From Brevundimonas sp. (lineage in GTDB: Bacteria > Pseudomonadota > Alphaproteobacteria > Caulobacterales > Caulobacteraceae): DNA of 8,402 nucleotides. The stretch is from NCBI RefSeq assembly GCF_031082345.1, contig NZ_JAVHLH010000017.1, positions 11,276-19,677 of the forward strand. Reading direction: 5' to 3'. Made by a program: the position numbers and the translations under genes. This document shows positions 1 to 6,059 of the stretch, in pieces (position 1 is the first letter of the stretch; every line of letters begins with the position of its first letter). The notes beneath the pieces are model-generated. The model was not told the origin of the DNA and searched no databases. It saw only the letters and a list, made by a program, of their open reading frames with translations.

Positions 1-37
1 CGCCCGCGGCGGCCGGGACTCTCATGGTTGCGGTCAT
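1..37 (-). CDS. 5' end of a divergent gene, product unknown (partial)
   Basis: A leftward reading frame opens with ATG at 37-35 and stays open to the window edge, giving only MTATMRVPAAAG. A good Shine-Dalgarno sequence, AGGGG, lies at 49-45 on the minus strand, 7 nt before the ATG. A second in-frame ATG at 25-23 is an alternative start. A stress-type promoter-like sequence (101-77) points at this gene and would give a leader of roughly 30 nt. Twelve codons are too few to assign a function. The case for a real gene rests on start, ribosome binding site and promoter lining up. It would be divergent from the ECF sigma gene, sharing the same 170-bp control region. Confidence 0.4.
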   Translation of the reverse strand, partial: MTATMRVPAAAG

Positions 38-76
38 GCGTCGGCCCCTGCTCGTCCAACTTTTGCGGTTCGGGAC

Positions 77-101
77 AACCGCCACGGTCCCTTTTTGTTC
101 C
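77..101 (-). promoter_or_regulatory. Candidate EcfG-type (general stress) promoter, leftward
   Basis: Reading the minus strand, GGAAC at 101-97 is followed after 16 nt by GGTT at 80-77. The alphaproteobacterial EcfG consensus is GGAAC-N16/17-CGTT, so the -35 is perfect and the -10 has one mismatch. It sits the right distance upstream of the candidate start at 37. It is the weaker partner of a divergent pair with the rightward promoter at 126-150. Confidence 0.4.
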
Positions 102-125
102 ATGCGTGCATGGGGGCTGTCCAGC

Positions 126-150
126 GGAACGGTCGCCGCAAGCGGGCGTT
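126..150 (+). promoter_or_regulatory. EcfG-type promoter upstream of the sigma gene
   Basis: GGAAC at 126-130 and CGTT at 147-150 are separated by exactly 16 nt, an exact match to the GGAAC-N16-CGTT promoter recognised by EcfG/SigT-type sigma factors in alphaproteobacteria. Transcription would start near 157 and leave a leader of about 50 nt before the ATG at 208. Because it drives an EcfG-like sigma gene, it suggests positive autoregulation or control by a paralogous EcfG. The match is seen directly; its use is inferred. Confidence 0.7.
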
Positions 151-207
151 CAGATCGCACGTCCCTGATTTTACGGTGACATTTCGTCGTTTCGAGAGCT
201 TGTCCGC

Positions 208-771
208 ATGTCGCTGCCCCGCGCGCCATTGGAAGGTGATTCCGTCCCCCACCCCGACGTCCCCGTCGGCATCGTCGAGCCTGCCGACTGGCGCGAGGCC
301 GTCACCGCCCGCATCCCCGCCCTGCGGGCCTTCGCCTGGTCGCTGTCGCGCAACGGCGCGGACGCCGACGACCTGGTGCAGGAGACGCTGACCAAGGCCT
401 GGACCTACCGGGATCGTTTCGAGCCGGGCACCAATCTCAGGGCCTGGCTTTTCACCATCCTGCGGAACTCCTGGTATTCATCGGTGGCCAAGCGCAGCCG
501 GGAGGTGGCCGACGAGGACGGCCATCACGCCGCACGCCTGTCCGCCGAGGGCAGCCAGGAGTGGTCGGTGGAGCTGGGCGCCCTGAAGCTGGCGCTCGAC
601 GAGCTGCCGCCCGAGCATCGCGAGGCCATCGTCATGGTCGGCGCCGCCGGCCTGTCCTATGAGGAGGCGGCAGAGATCGCCGGCTGCGCGCTCGGCACCA
701 TCAAGAGCCGCGTCAACCGCGCCCGCAACCGGCTGGCGGAAGCCATGGACATGCCCCGGGGCGCCGCCTGA
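208..771 (+). CDS. ECF RNA polymerase sigma factor, EcfG-like (ECF15-type)
   Basis: A 187-aa group IV sigma factor that would direct RNA polymerase to stress promoters. Region 2 spans about residues 37-100, with DADDLVQETLTKAW at 52-65 (core binding and -10 recognition) and an NLRAWLFTILRN helix at 76-87. Region 4 spans about 126-180, with a helix-turn-helix from LSYEEAAEIAGC through GTIKSRVNRARNRL (149-176). There is no region 3, as expected for ECF factors. The first 30 residues are a variable extension. The first in-frame ATG was chosen; the next Met is at residue 143, and a weak GAGAG lies about 10 nt upstream. The general layout and the EcfG-type promoter in front point to the EcfG/SigT general stress family. 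The anti-sigma NepR and response regulator PhyR that usually sit beside ecfG are not seen, so this may be a paralogue such as SigU rather than the main EcfG. Confidence 0.9.
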   Translation: MSLPRAPLEGDSVPHPDVPVGIVEPADWREAVTARIPALRAFAWSLSRNGADADDLVQETLTKAWTYRDRFEPGTNLRAWLFTILRNSWYSSVAKRSREVADEDGHHAARLSAEGSQEWSVELGALKLALDELPPEHREAIVMVGAAGLSYEEAAEIAGCALGTIKSRVNRARNRLAEAMDMPRGAA

Positions 772-801
772 CGATCAGCGCCGCCCGTCCGGTTCGCCGC
801 A

Positions 802-1815
802 TCAAAGGCCGCTTACCGTCTCCACCAACTCGTCGACGGCCTCGGCGGTCGTGGCCCAGGAGCAGACGAAACGGACCGAGCCGTCGTCGAAGCGGTAGCA
901 GGCCCAGCCGAGATCGTTCAGCCGCCGATGCGCCTCGGCCGGCATGCGGACGAACACGGCGTTGGCCTCGACCGGATGGGCCAGGACGAAGGCCGAACGG
1001 GTCGCGAACCCCTCCGCCAGACGGCGCGCCATCAGGTTGGCGTGGGCGGCGCCGTCTTCCCAGGCGTGACTCTCGAGCAGGCCGAGGAAGGGGGCGGCCA
1101 GATAGCGGGCCTTGGACGCGGTCTGCCCGGCCTGCTTCAGCCGGTTGTCGATGCGCCGGGCCAGCGAGCGGTCGAACATGACGATGGCCTCGGTGCAGTT
1201 CGCTCCGGCCTTGGCGCCTCCGAACACCAGCACGTCGACGCCGAGCCGGGCGATCTGCGTCAGGTCGAATCCGGCCGCCGCCGCATTGGCCAGCCGCGCC
1301 CCGTCCAGATGCACGCCGCAGCCCTTCAGCTTCACCGGCTCGATCAGGTGGCGAAGTTCCTCTTCAGTGTAGACCGTCCCGTACTCGGTCGACTGGGTCA
1401 GACTCAGCGCCGCCGGCGGCTGGCGATGGCCGACCTCGGGCGCTTCGAGGGCGGCGGTCAGGGCCAGCGGATCGATCTTGCCCGAGAACCCCGGCAGGCC
1501 GATCAGGCCGACGCCTGAGCCGAAGAAGCCCGGCGCGCCGGTCTCGTCGGTGCACACATGGGCCGCGTGATGGGCCAGCACCGCCTCGTGCGGCCAGGCC
1601 AGCATCGACAGAGCGATGGCGTTCGCCGCCGTGCCCGAGAAGACGAAGCGGATCTCGGCGTCCGCGTCCAGCCGTCCCCGGATCAGGTCGGCGGCGCGGG
1701 CGGTGACCTCGTCGGCCCCGTAAGCCCGGGCGAAGCCGTCGTTGGCCTCGACCAGCGCCTTCAGCGCGGCCGGAGCCATGCCGGCGGTGTTGTCCGAACC
1801 GAAGTCGTAGCGCAT
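802..1815 (-). CDS. ltaE: L-threonine aldolase (low-specificity, PLP-dependent)
   Basis: A 337-aa fold-type I PLP enzyme of the threonine aldolase/beta-eliminating lyase family, which splits L-threonine (and usually allo-threonine) into glycine and acetaldehyde in the cytosol. Visible family features in order are the N-terminal FGSDNTAGMAP, the GTAANAIAL loop (61-69) that holds the cofactor phosphate, HAAHVCTDETGAPGFF (83-98), HLDGARLANA (169-178) with Asp171 and Arg174 positioned for the cofactor ring and substrate carboxylate, and VFGGAKAG with Lys202 as the likely Schiff-base lysine. The length is normal for the family. The start at 1815 has a strong GGGGAAGG ribosome binding site that lies inside the 3' end of the mscS gene, which stops only 3 nt upstream, so the two genes are probably translated from one transcript. 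It converges on the sigma gene with a 30-nt gap and no clear terminator between them. Confidence 0.92.
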   Translation of the reverse strand: MRYDFGSDNTAGMAPAALKALVEANDGFARAYGADEVTARAADLIRGRLDADAEIRFVFSGTAANAIALSMLAWPHEAVLAHHAAHVCTDETGAPGFFGSGVGLIGLPGFSGKIDPLALTAALEAPEVGHRQPPAALSLTQSTEYGTVYTEEELRHLIEPVKLKGCGVHLDGARLANAAAAGFDLTQIARLGVDVLVFGGAKAGANCTEAIVMFDRSLARRIDNRLKQAGQTASKARYLAAPFLGLLESHAWEDGAAHANLMARRLAEGFATRSAFVLAHPVEANAVFVRMPAEAHRRLNDLGWACYRFDDGSVRFVCSWATTAEAVDELVETVSGL

Positions 1816-1818
1816 GGC

Positions 1819-2796
1819 TCAGCCTTCCCCGTTTTCCGAGGCCTCGGCGGCCTCCGCGCCTGCGGCCCGCCGCGCCTTCTGTTCCGCCGTGCGCACCGTG
1901 ACCACCGGCATGACGTCCTCGTCCCCATAGGGCACCGCCACCTGGTGCGGGAACGGGATTTCGATCCCGGCCGCGTCGATGGCCTCCTTGCCGCCCTGCA
2001 TCAGGTCGGCCTGGGTCTGCCACCAGTCTTCCGAATTGACCCAGGCCTGGAGCGTGATCTGCACCGCGCTGTCCAGCAGACCGGTGACGCCCGTCCAGGG
2101 CGCGGGATCCGGCAACACCTTGTCGTGGCGTTCGGCGACGCCGACCAGCACCGCCCGCGCCGCGTTCAGGTCCTCGCCGTAGCCGACCGTGAAATTGATC
2201 TCGACCCGCCGCGTCTTCTGTCCCGACAGGTTCAGGATAACGTCGCCCAGCACCTTGGAGTTCGGCACCACGATCTTGTGGTTGTTGGCGTTCGACATCT
2301 GGGTCGTGAACAGGTCCAGCCGCTGCACCGAGCCGGCGACGCCGCCGATGTCGATGACGTCGCCGACCTTGTAGGGCCGCAGCAACAGCAACAGCACCCC
2401 CGCCGCGACGTTGGACAGCGTCCCCTGCAAGGCCAGCCCCACCGCCAGCGAAGCGGCGCCCAGCACGGCGATGATCGAGGTGGTCTGCACCCCCAGCCGC
2501 TGCAGGATGGCGATGAAGCCGACGATGTAGACCACCACCCGCACCACCTGCACGGCGAAGCTGAGGACGGTCTGGTCATGGCGGAAGGCGCGCACCCGCA
2601 ACAGGCCGCGCCGGGTCAGCCGGGCGGCCCAGCGGGCGCCGATCACCGTCGCCACCAGGATGATCGAGGCGATGGTCAGATTGACCGCCAGGTCGCCCGC
2701 CAGATCGGTCAGCTTGGCCAGCAGGGCGGCGTCAATCGACACCGCCTGCTGACCGGCGGCCACGGCGTCGTTCAGCGAGGTCGGGAGCGAGGTCAT
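1819..2796 (-). CDS. mscS: Small-conductance mechanosensitive channel, MscS family
   Basis: A 325-aa inner-membrane channel that opens under membrane tension to release solutes on hypo-osmotic shock. Three membrane segments are visible at about 33-54, 77-100 and 106-140. The third carries the pore-lining Gly/Ala helix and kink, AASLAVGLALQGTLSNVAAG (114-133), very close to the E. coli MscS sequence, followed by LRPYKVGDVIDIGGVAGSV at the start of the beta domain and the conserved VPNSKVLGDVILN segment (about 177-189). The alpha/beta C-terminal domain ends in an extra Ala/Glu-rich tail (about 300-325). The length is slightly above E. coli MscS. No clear Shine-Dalgarno precedes the ATG. A GCTAGACC sequence at 2810-2803 resembles a Caulobacter-type -10 box and would give a nearly leaderless message, but no matching -35 is seen. 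The gene lies 88 nt downstream of the 388-aa gene and 3 nt upstream of ltaE. Confidence 0.94.
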   Translation of the reverse strand: MTSLPTSLNDAVAAGQQAVSIDAALLAKLTDLAGDLAVNLTIASIILVATVIGARWAARLTRRGLLRVRAFRHDQTVLSFAVQVVRVVVYIVGFIAILQRLGVQTTSIIAVLGAASLAVGLALQGTLSNVAAGVLLLLLRPYKVGDVIDIGGVAGSVQRLDLFTTQMSNANNHKIVVPNSKVLGDVILNLSGQKTRRVEINFTVGYGEDLNAARAVLVGVAERHDKVLPDPAPWTGVTGLLDSAVQITLQAWVNSEDWWQTQADLMQGGKEAIDAAGIEIPFPHQVAVPYGDEDVMPVVTVRTAEQKARRAAGAEAAEASENGEG

Positions 2797-2884
2797 GAGC
2801 CGGGTCTAGCGTCCCGGGAAAGTTTTGGAACCCCGTGGGAGCCGGAAATGTCGCCCCCGTGTCGACCGGTTCAGCCTTGAAGGC

Positions 2885-4051
2885 TCAGCCGACCGGGTCG
2901 CGCGCCATGCCGCTGAGATGGCTGACCCCGAGGCCGGGCAGGCGCGCCTCGACCTCGGGCGACAGGTCGGCGTCGTGCACCACCACATTGGGCGTGGCCC
3001 GGCGGCCCTGGGCCAGCAGATACTTCAGCTCGGGACGCATCACGGGCCCCGGGCCGGCCTGGACCGCCACCCCGGCGAAGCCGCAGTCGCGGATCTGGGG
3101 GTTCAGTCTCCGACCCTCGTTGACCCCCGCCATCACCGCGCGGACGAAGGGCGACAACATCGCCACCGCCTCCTTCATGCGGCTGAAGGGCACGCCGTCG
3201 TCGATGCCCTCGATCTCAATGATCGCCACCTGGCGCATCAGCGGCAACACCGGGCCGCACAGGCCCAACATATTGACCCGCGATCGCCGCGACGACGCCG
3301 TGGCGAAGAAGATCGGCACGTGCAGGGCGAACAGGCCGCCGAATGCGGCGTACTCCTTGAGCAACTCGACCATCCGGATCGCGGTCTGCTTGTCGGCCGC
3401 CTCCTGGTCGTAGTCGTTGATCGGCCGATGGGCGTTCGGAAAGCGCCTGCGGATCGCATAGGAGCTGATCGTCCCGCGTCGCAGGCACCACACCGGCGTC
3501 ACCCGCAGCTCCATCTCGACGGTTTCGCCGCGGATGCTGGTGAACGGCGCCGCATAGGTCCGGCCGGCCAGGGGCGGCGTCCACTGGTCCGGCGGCAGGT
3601 GGCCCGCCCCGACTCCGGCCTCCAGGCCCGAGGTCCGGTAGCGGGGGTCCGGCCCGGCCCGGATGTCGATCGGCTCGCCGATCAGGTCCGGGCCCGAGAT
3701 GCTGGTGACCCGCGAGATGCGGATGTCGTCATCGCCCTCGCGGCCGAGAAAATGGGCCATGATCTGGCGCAGCAGGGTGACGCAGCGCGCCTGCCCCTCG
3801 TAGGCGGAACAGGAGTTCACCGCGACCCGCTCCCAGACCTGCTCCTTGCGGAAATCCCACTTGGCGCCGGTCTCGTCCCGGACCGGGGCCAGCGACAGCA
3901 CGAAGACCGAGCCGCGCTCGACCAGCCCCGCGCCGATCACCCGCTCCAGTTGCTCGCGCTGGGAGGTGTTGAGGCGCGACACGGCCCCCGCGACGTCCGG
4001 GTCGGCCTCGCCGGTGGCGGGTGCGGCCTCGGCCCGCTGCGGCGCATTCAT
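2885..4051 (-). CDS. Uncharacterised 388-aa soluble protein, possible degenerate EAL-like core
   Basis: I do not recognise this protein. It has no signal peptide or membrane segment. An Ala/Pro-rich N-terminus (1-22) leads into a helix and a hydrophobic strand, GSVFVLSLAPVRDE (47-60). The stretch at 61-100, with KWDFRKEQVWERVA and two cysteines (81, 90), is followed by a charged segment. A polar, Gly/Pro-rich linker spans about 115-170. From about 176 strands and helices alternate: VEMELRVTPVWCL, a long helix (218-236), FALHVPIFFA (241-250), VAIIEIEGIDDG (275-286), a helix, AVMAGVN (305-311), GFAGVAVQAG (324-333) and NVVVHDADLS (355-364). The beta/alpha rhythm and the IEIEGIDD strand recall an EAL phosphodiesterase barrel, but no EAL catalytic signature is present, so any link would be to an inactive, ligand-sensing form. 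It is a long frame with coherent secondary structure and lies in the same direction as mscS-ltaE. The start has only a weak upstream GGAC. Confidence 0.8.
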   Translation of the reverse strand: MNAPQRAEAAPATGEADPDVAGAVSRLNTSQREQLERVIGAGLVERGSVFVLSLAPVRDETGAKWDFRKEQVWERVAVNSCSAYEGQARCVTLLRQIMAHFLGREGDDDIRISRVTSISGPDLIGEPIDIRAGPDPRYRTSGLEAGVGAGHLPPDQWTPPLAGRTYAAPFTSIRGETVEMELRVTPVWCLRRGTISSYAIRRRFPNAHRPINDYDQEAADKQTAIRMVELLKEYAAFGGLFALHVPIFFATASSRRSRVNMLGLCGPVLPLMRQVAIIEIEGIDDGVPFSRMKEAVAMLSPFVRAVMAGVNEGRRLNPQIRDCGFAGVAVQAGPGPVMRPELKYLLAQGRRATPNVVVHDADLSPEVEARLPGLGVSHLSGMARDPVG

Positions 4052-4302
4052 GTCGGACGTCCGGCCGACTCACCGGCGGCCAGGATCACTGATCCGCCAT
4101 CGGTGACGACCACGAGCTCCGCCAAGCTTTACCATTCCAGACGTCATGGTTTCGGCTAGTATTTTGGACCCTTCTGGAACGCATACTCTACAAGCTTTGC
4201 TATAACTGCACGGACTTACAATATGTATTACCTCAATACGTTCGTTTTGATGTCAATAATCTCTGCATTGCGCGCCATCGACTGAGTGAACGTTGATCTT
4301 CG
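4052..4302. other. Intergenic region with an AT-rich core
   Basis: This is the gap between the ligase stop codon and the start of the 388-aa gene, both leftward. Bases 4181-4260 contain 28 G/C out of 80 (35%), in sharp contrast to the strongly GC-rich genes on both sides. It contains an inverted repeat GTATT-N5-AATAC (4225-4239) and a GACTC methylation-type site (4067-4071). No convincing gene, tRNA or GC-rich terminator hairpin was found. It must carry the promoter for the 388-aa gene if that gene is not read from the ligase. Confidence 0.6.
4225..4256 (-). promoter_or_regulatory. Weak candidate promoter for the 388-aa gene
   Basis: On the minus strand a perfect TTGACA (4256-4251) lies in the AT-rich core. 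The best -10-like hexamer, TAATAC (4230-4225), is 20 nt away, longer than the usual 16-18, and the 17-nt position holds a poor AGGTAA. A 5-bp inverted repeat (GTATT/AATAC, 4225-4239) overlaps the -10 position and could be an operator. The leader would be about 170 nt. Treat it as a candidate only. Confidence 0.2.
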
Positions 4303-5991
4303 TCAGTTAGACGCCAGGCGGCCGCCGCCCGCCTCGATCCGGTCCAGCAGGTCCAGGACGTCATCCAGGGTCGCGGCCTCGCGCGCGGGCTTGTCCCAGC
4401 GGATGCGGCTGATGCGCGGAAACCGCATCGCGACCCCGGACTTGTGCCGCGTCGACCGGTTCAGCCCCTCGAAGGCGATCTCCAGCACCAGGCCGAAGTC
4501 CCGCTCGGCCCGCACCGAGCGCACCGGCCCGAAACGCTCCACCGTGTGGTCGCGCACGAACTTGTCGAGTTGCTTCAGCTCTTCGTCGGTGAAGCCGAAA
4601 TAGGCCTTGCCGACCGGCGTCAGCGCGCCCTCCCGGGTCCACACGCCGAAGGTGTAGTCGGAATAGAAGCTCGACCGTTTCCCGTGCCCGCGCTGGGCGT
4701 ACATCAGCACCGCGTCGATGACGTGCGGGTCGCGCTTCCACTTGAACCACGGACCCTTGGGACGCCCCGCCACATAGGCGCTGTCCCAGCGCTTCAGCAT
4801 CAGCCCCTCGGCCGCCGCCCCGACCGGCGGATCGGCCCGCAGCACGGCCAACTCATCCCAGCTCGCATGGGGCACGATCGGCGACAGGTGCAGGCGATCG
4901 CCGCCATGGCCCGAGACCAGCGCCTCCAGCCGCGTCCGCCGCTCGCGGAGCGCCAGCGGCCGGAGGTCCTCGCCGTTCTCCGCCAGCAGGTCATAGGCCA
5001 CGATGGCTGCCGGAAAGGCCGCCATCATCTTCGCGTCGACGGTCTTGCGGTTGAGCCGCTGCTGCAGGTCGCCGAACGGCGCCACCGCGCCCTCGCGCCA
5101 GACGATCAGTTCGCCGTCCACCGCCCCCTCGAACGACAAGCCCGCCATCACATCGGCGAAGGCGCCGGATATCTCGTCGCCGGTGCGCGAATACAGCCTT
5201 GCGACCCCGCCCTCGCGCACCGCCTGGACCCGGATGCCGTCCCATTTCCACTCCGCGGCGTAGTCGGCCGGTGCCAGCTTCCGGAAATCCACCGCCTCGT
5301 CGAGGGCGGTCGCCAGCATCACCGGCCTGAACCGTCCCGGCGCGTCAGCGTCCGGCCGCGCGCCGTGGCCCTCCAGCCAGGCGAACAGGTCGGCGTAGGG
5401 CGGGGCCAGGGCGTGCCACACCTCCTCGATTTCCGACACCTCGACCGGATCGAGCGCGACCGCGACCTCTCCGCCCTCCGGATCGGGCGGCTCGTTGACC
5501 GCCTCCGGCCGCACCATGGCGGCGGCGGCCTTGGCCAGCCGCGCCGACAGGCCGACCCTCAGCCCCCCGGTCATCAATTTCAGCAGGGCCCAACGCCCCT
5601 TGGGCTCCAGCGCGTCGAGCCAGCCTTCCAGCAACCCCGCGACCTCACCCCGTCCGGCGATCCGCAGCGCCTCGACCACCTCGCCGAGCTCGGGCTCCCG
5701 GTTGGCGCGATGGTCGGCATCCCGCGGCCAGATCAGGGCGACGGTCTCGGCCAGGTCGCCGACATAGTCGTAGGACCAGCCGAACAGGACCGGGTCGACC
5801 CGCGCCTCCACCGCCTTGCGGATCATCGCCGGCTTGGCCGCGCTGAACGTCAGGTCGCCGGTCAGGGCGGCCAGCGCCCAGCCCCGGTCGGGATCCGGCG
5901 TGCTTCTCAGATAGTCCCTCAGCAGCACCAGCTTCGCATTGCGCGAGGCCGTCAGCGACAGGCGATCCAGCAGTTCGGCGAAGGCGCGCAT
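4303..5991 (-). CDS. ATP-dependent DNA ligase (bacterial PP_1105-like repair family)
   Basis: A 562-aa ATP-dependent ligase that seals DNA nicks through a lysyl-AMP intermediate. The N-terminal 1-200 is the helical DNA-binding domain. The adenylation domain carries motif I EWKWDGIR with nucleophile Lys249, the RTGDEIS segment (269-275), motif III DGELIVW (292-298), motif IIIa VAYDLL (331-336), motif IV EGLMLKR (395-401, with Lys400) and motif V WFKWKR (415-420). The OB domain follows, with GLNRSTRHKSG and RFPRISRIRWDKP (523-535) near the end. All catalytic motifs look intact. Length and motif wording fit the family usually encoded with a helicase, an exonuclease and a phosphoesterase (the ligase-associated Lhr/PdeM repair cluster), but none of these is next to it here. 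The start has AAGGG just 3 nt before the ATG, which is tight. A terminator of the upstream gene ends almost at the start codon, so how this gene is transcribed is unclear. It replaces no essential function, since NAD-dependent LigA normally does replication. Confidence 0.93.
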   Translation of the reverse strand: MRAFAELLDRLSLTASRNAKLVLLRDYLRSTPDPDRGWALAALTGDLTFSAAKPAMIRKAVEARVDPVLFGWSYDYVGDLAETVALIWPRDADHRANREPELGEVVEALRIAGRGEVAGLLEGWLDALEPKGRWALLKLMTGGLRVGLSARLAKAAAAMVRPEAVNEPPDPEGGEVAVALDPVEVSEIEEVWHALAPPYADLFAWLEGHGARPDADAPGRFRPVMLATALDEAVDFRKLAPADYAAEWKWDGIRVQAVREGGVARLYSRTGDEISGAFADVMAGLSFEGAVDGELIVWREGAVAPFGDLQQRLNRKTVDAKMMAAFPAAIVAYDLLAENGEDLRPLALRERRTRLEALVSGHGGDRLHLSPIVPHASWDELAVLRADPPVGAAAEGLMLKRWDSAYVAGRPKGPWFKWKRDPHVIDAVLMYAQRGHGKRSSFYSDYTFGVWTREGALTPVGKAYFGFTDEELKQLDKFVRDHTVERFGPVRSVRAERDFGLVLEIAFEGLNRSTRHKSGVAMRFPRISRIRWDKPAREAATLDDVLDLLDRIEAGGGRLASN

Positions 5992-6000
5992 CGGCCCTTC

Positions 6001-6038
6001 AAACGCGAAAACGCCCCGGAAGTCTCCCTCCGGGGCGT
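6001..6038 (-). terminator. Rho-independent terminator of the RcnB-like gene
   Basis: A perfect 10-bp inverted repeat, ACGCCCCGGA at 6011-6020 and its complement at 6029-6038, encloses an 8-nt loop. Read leftward, the stem is followed by TTTTCGCGTTT (6011-6001, sharing the last stem base), a reasonable U-rich tail. Read rightward there is no U-tract. It begins 21 nt after the stop codon of the RcnB-like gene. It ends only 9 nt before the ligase ATG, so it may also act on any longer ligase transcript. Confidence 0.8.
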
Positions 6039-6059
6039 CTCGAGCTCACGTGGGACGGT

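Noticed and set aside
772..801. Possible bidirectional terminator between the sigma gene and ltaE
   Set aside because: Only a weak 5-bp GGCGC/GCGCC pairing overlaps the sigma stop region, with no T-tract on either strand.
1558..2880. Long rightward open frame (440 codons) opposite mscS and ltaE
   Set aside because: It is rich in His, Arg, Gln and Gly with no domain, and lies antisense to two well-supported genes. Long antisense frames are expected in GC-rich DNA.
4067..4071. GACTC (CcrM-type GANTC) site near the 388-aa start as a cell-cycle switch
   Set aside because: GANTC sites also occur at several other places, many inside genes, so a single one near a start carries no weight alone.
2825..4159. 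Rightward open frame (444 codons) opposite the 388-aa gene
   Set aside because: Composition is Arg/His/Asp/Gly-rich without periodic structure, whereas the minus-strand frame shows coherent strands and helices.
4176..4180. GGAAC in the AT-rich gap as another EcfG promoter
   Set aside because: No CGTT or close variant follows at 16 or 17 nt, and no rightward gene lies downstream.
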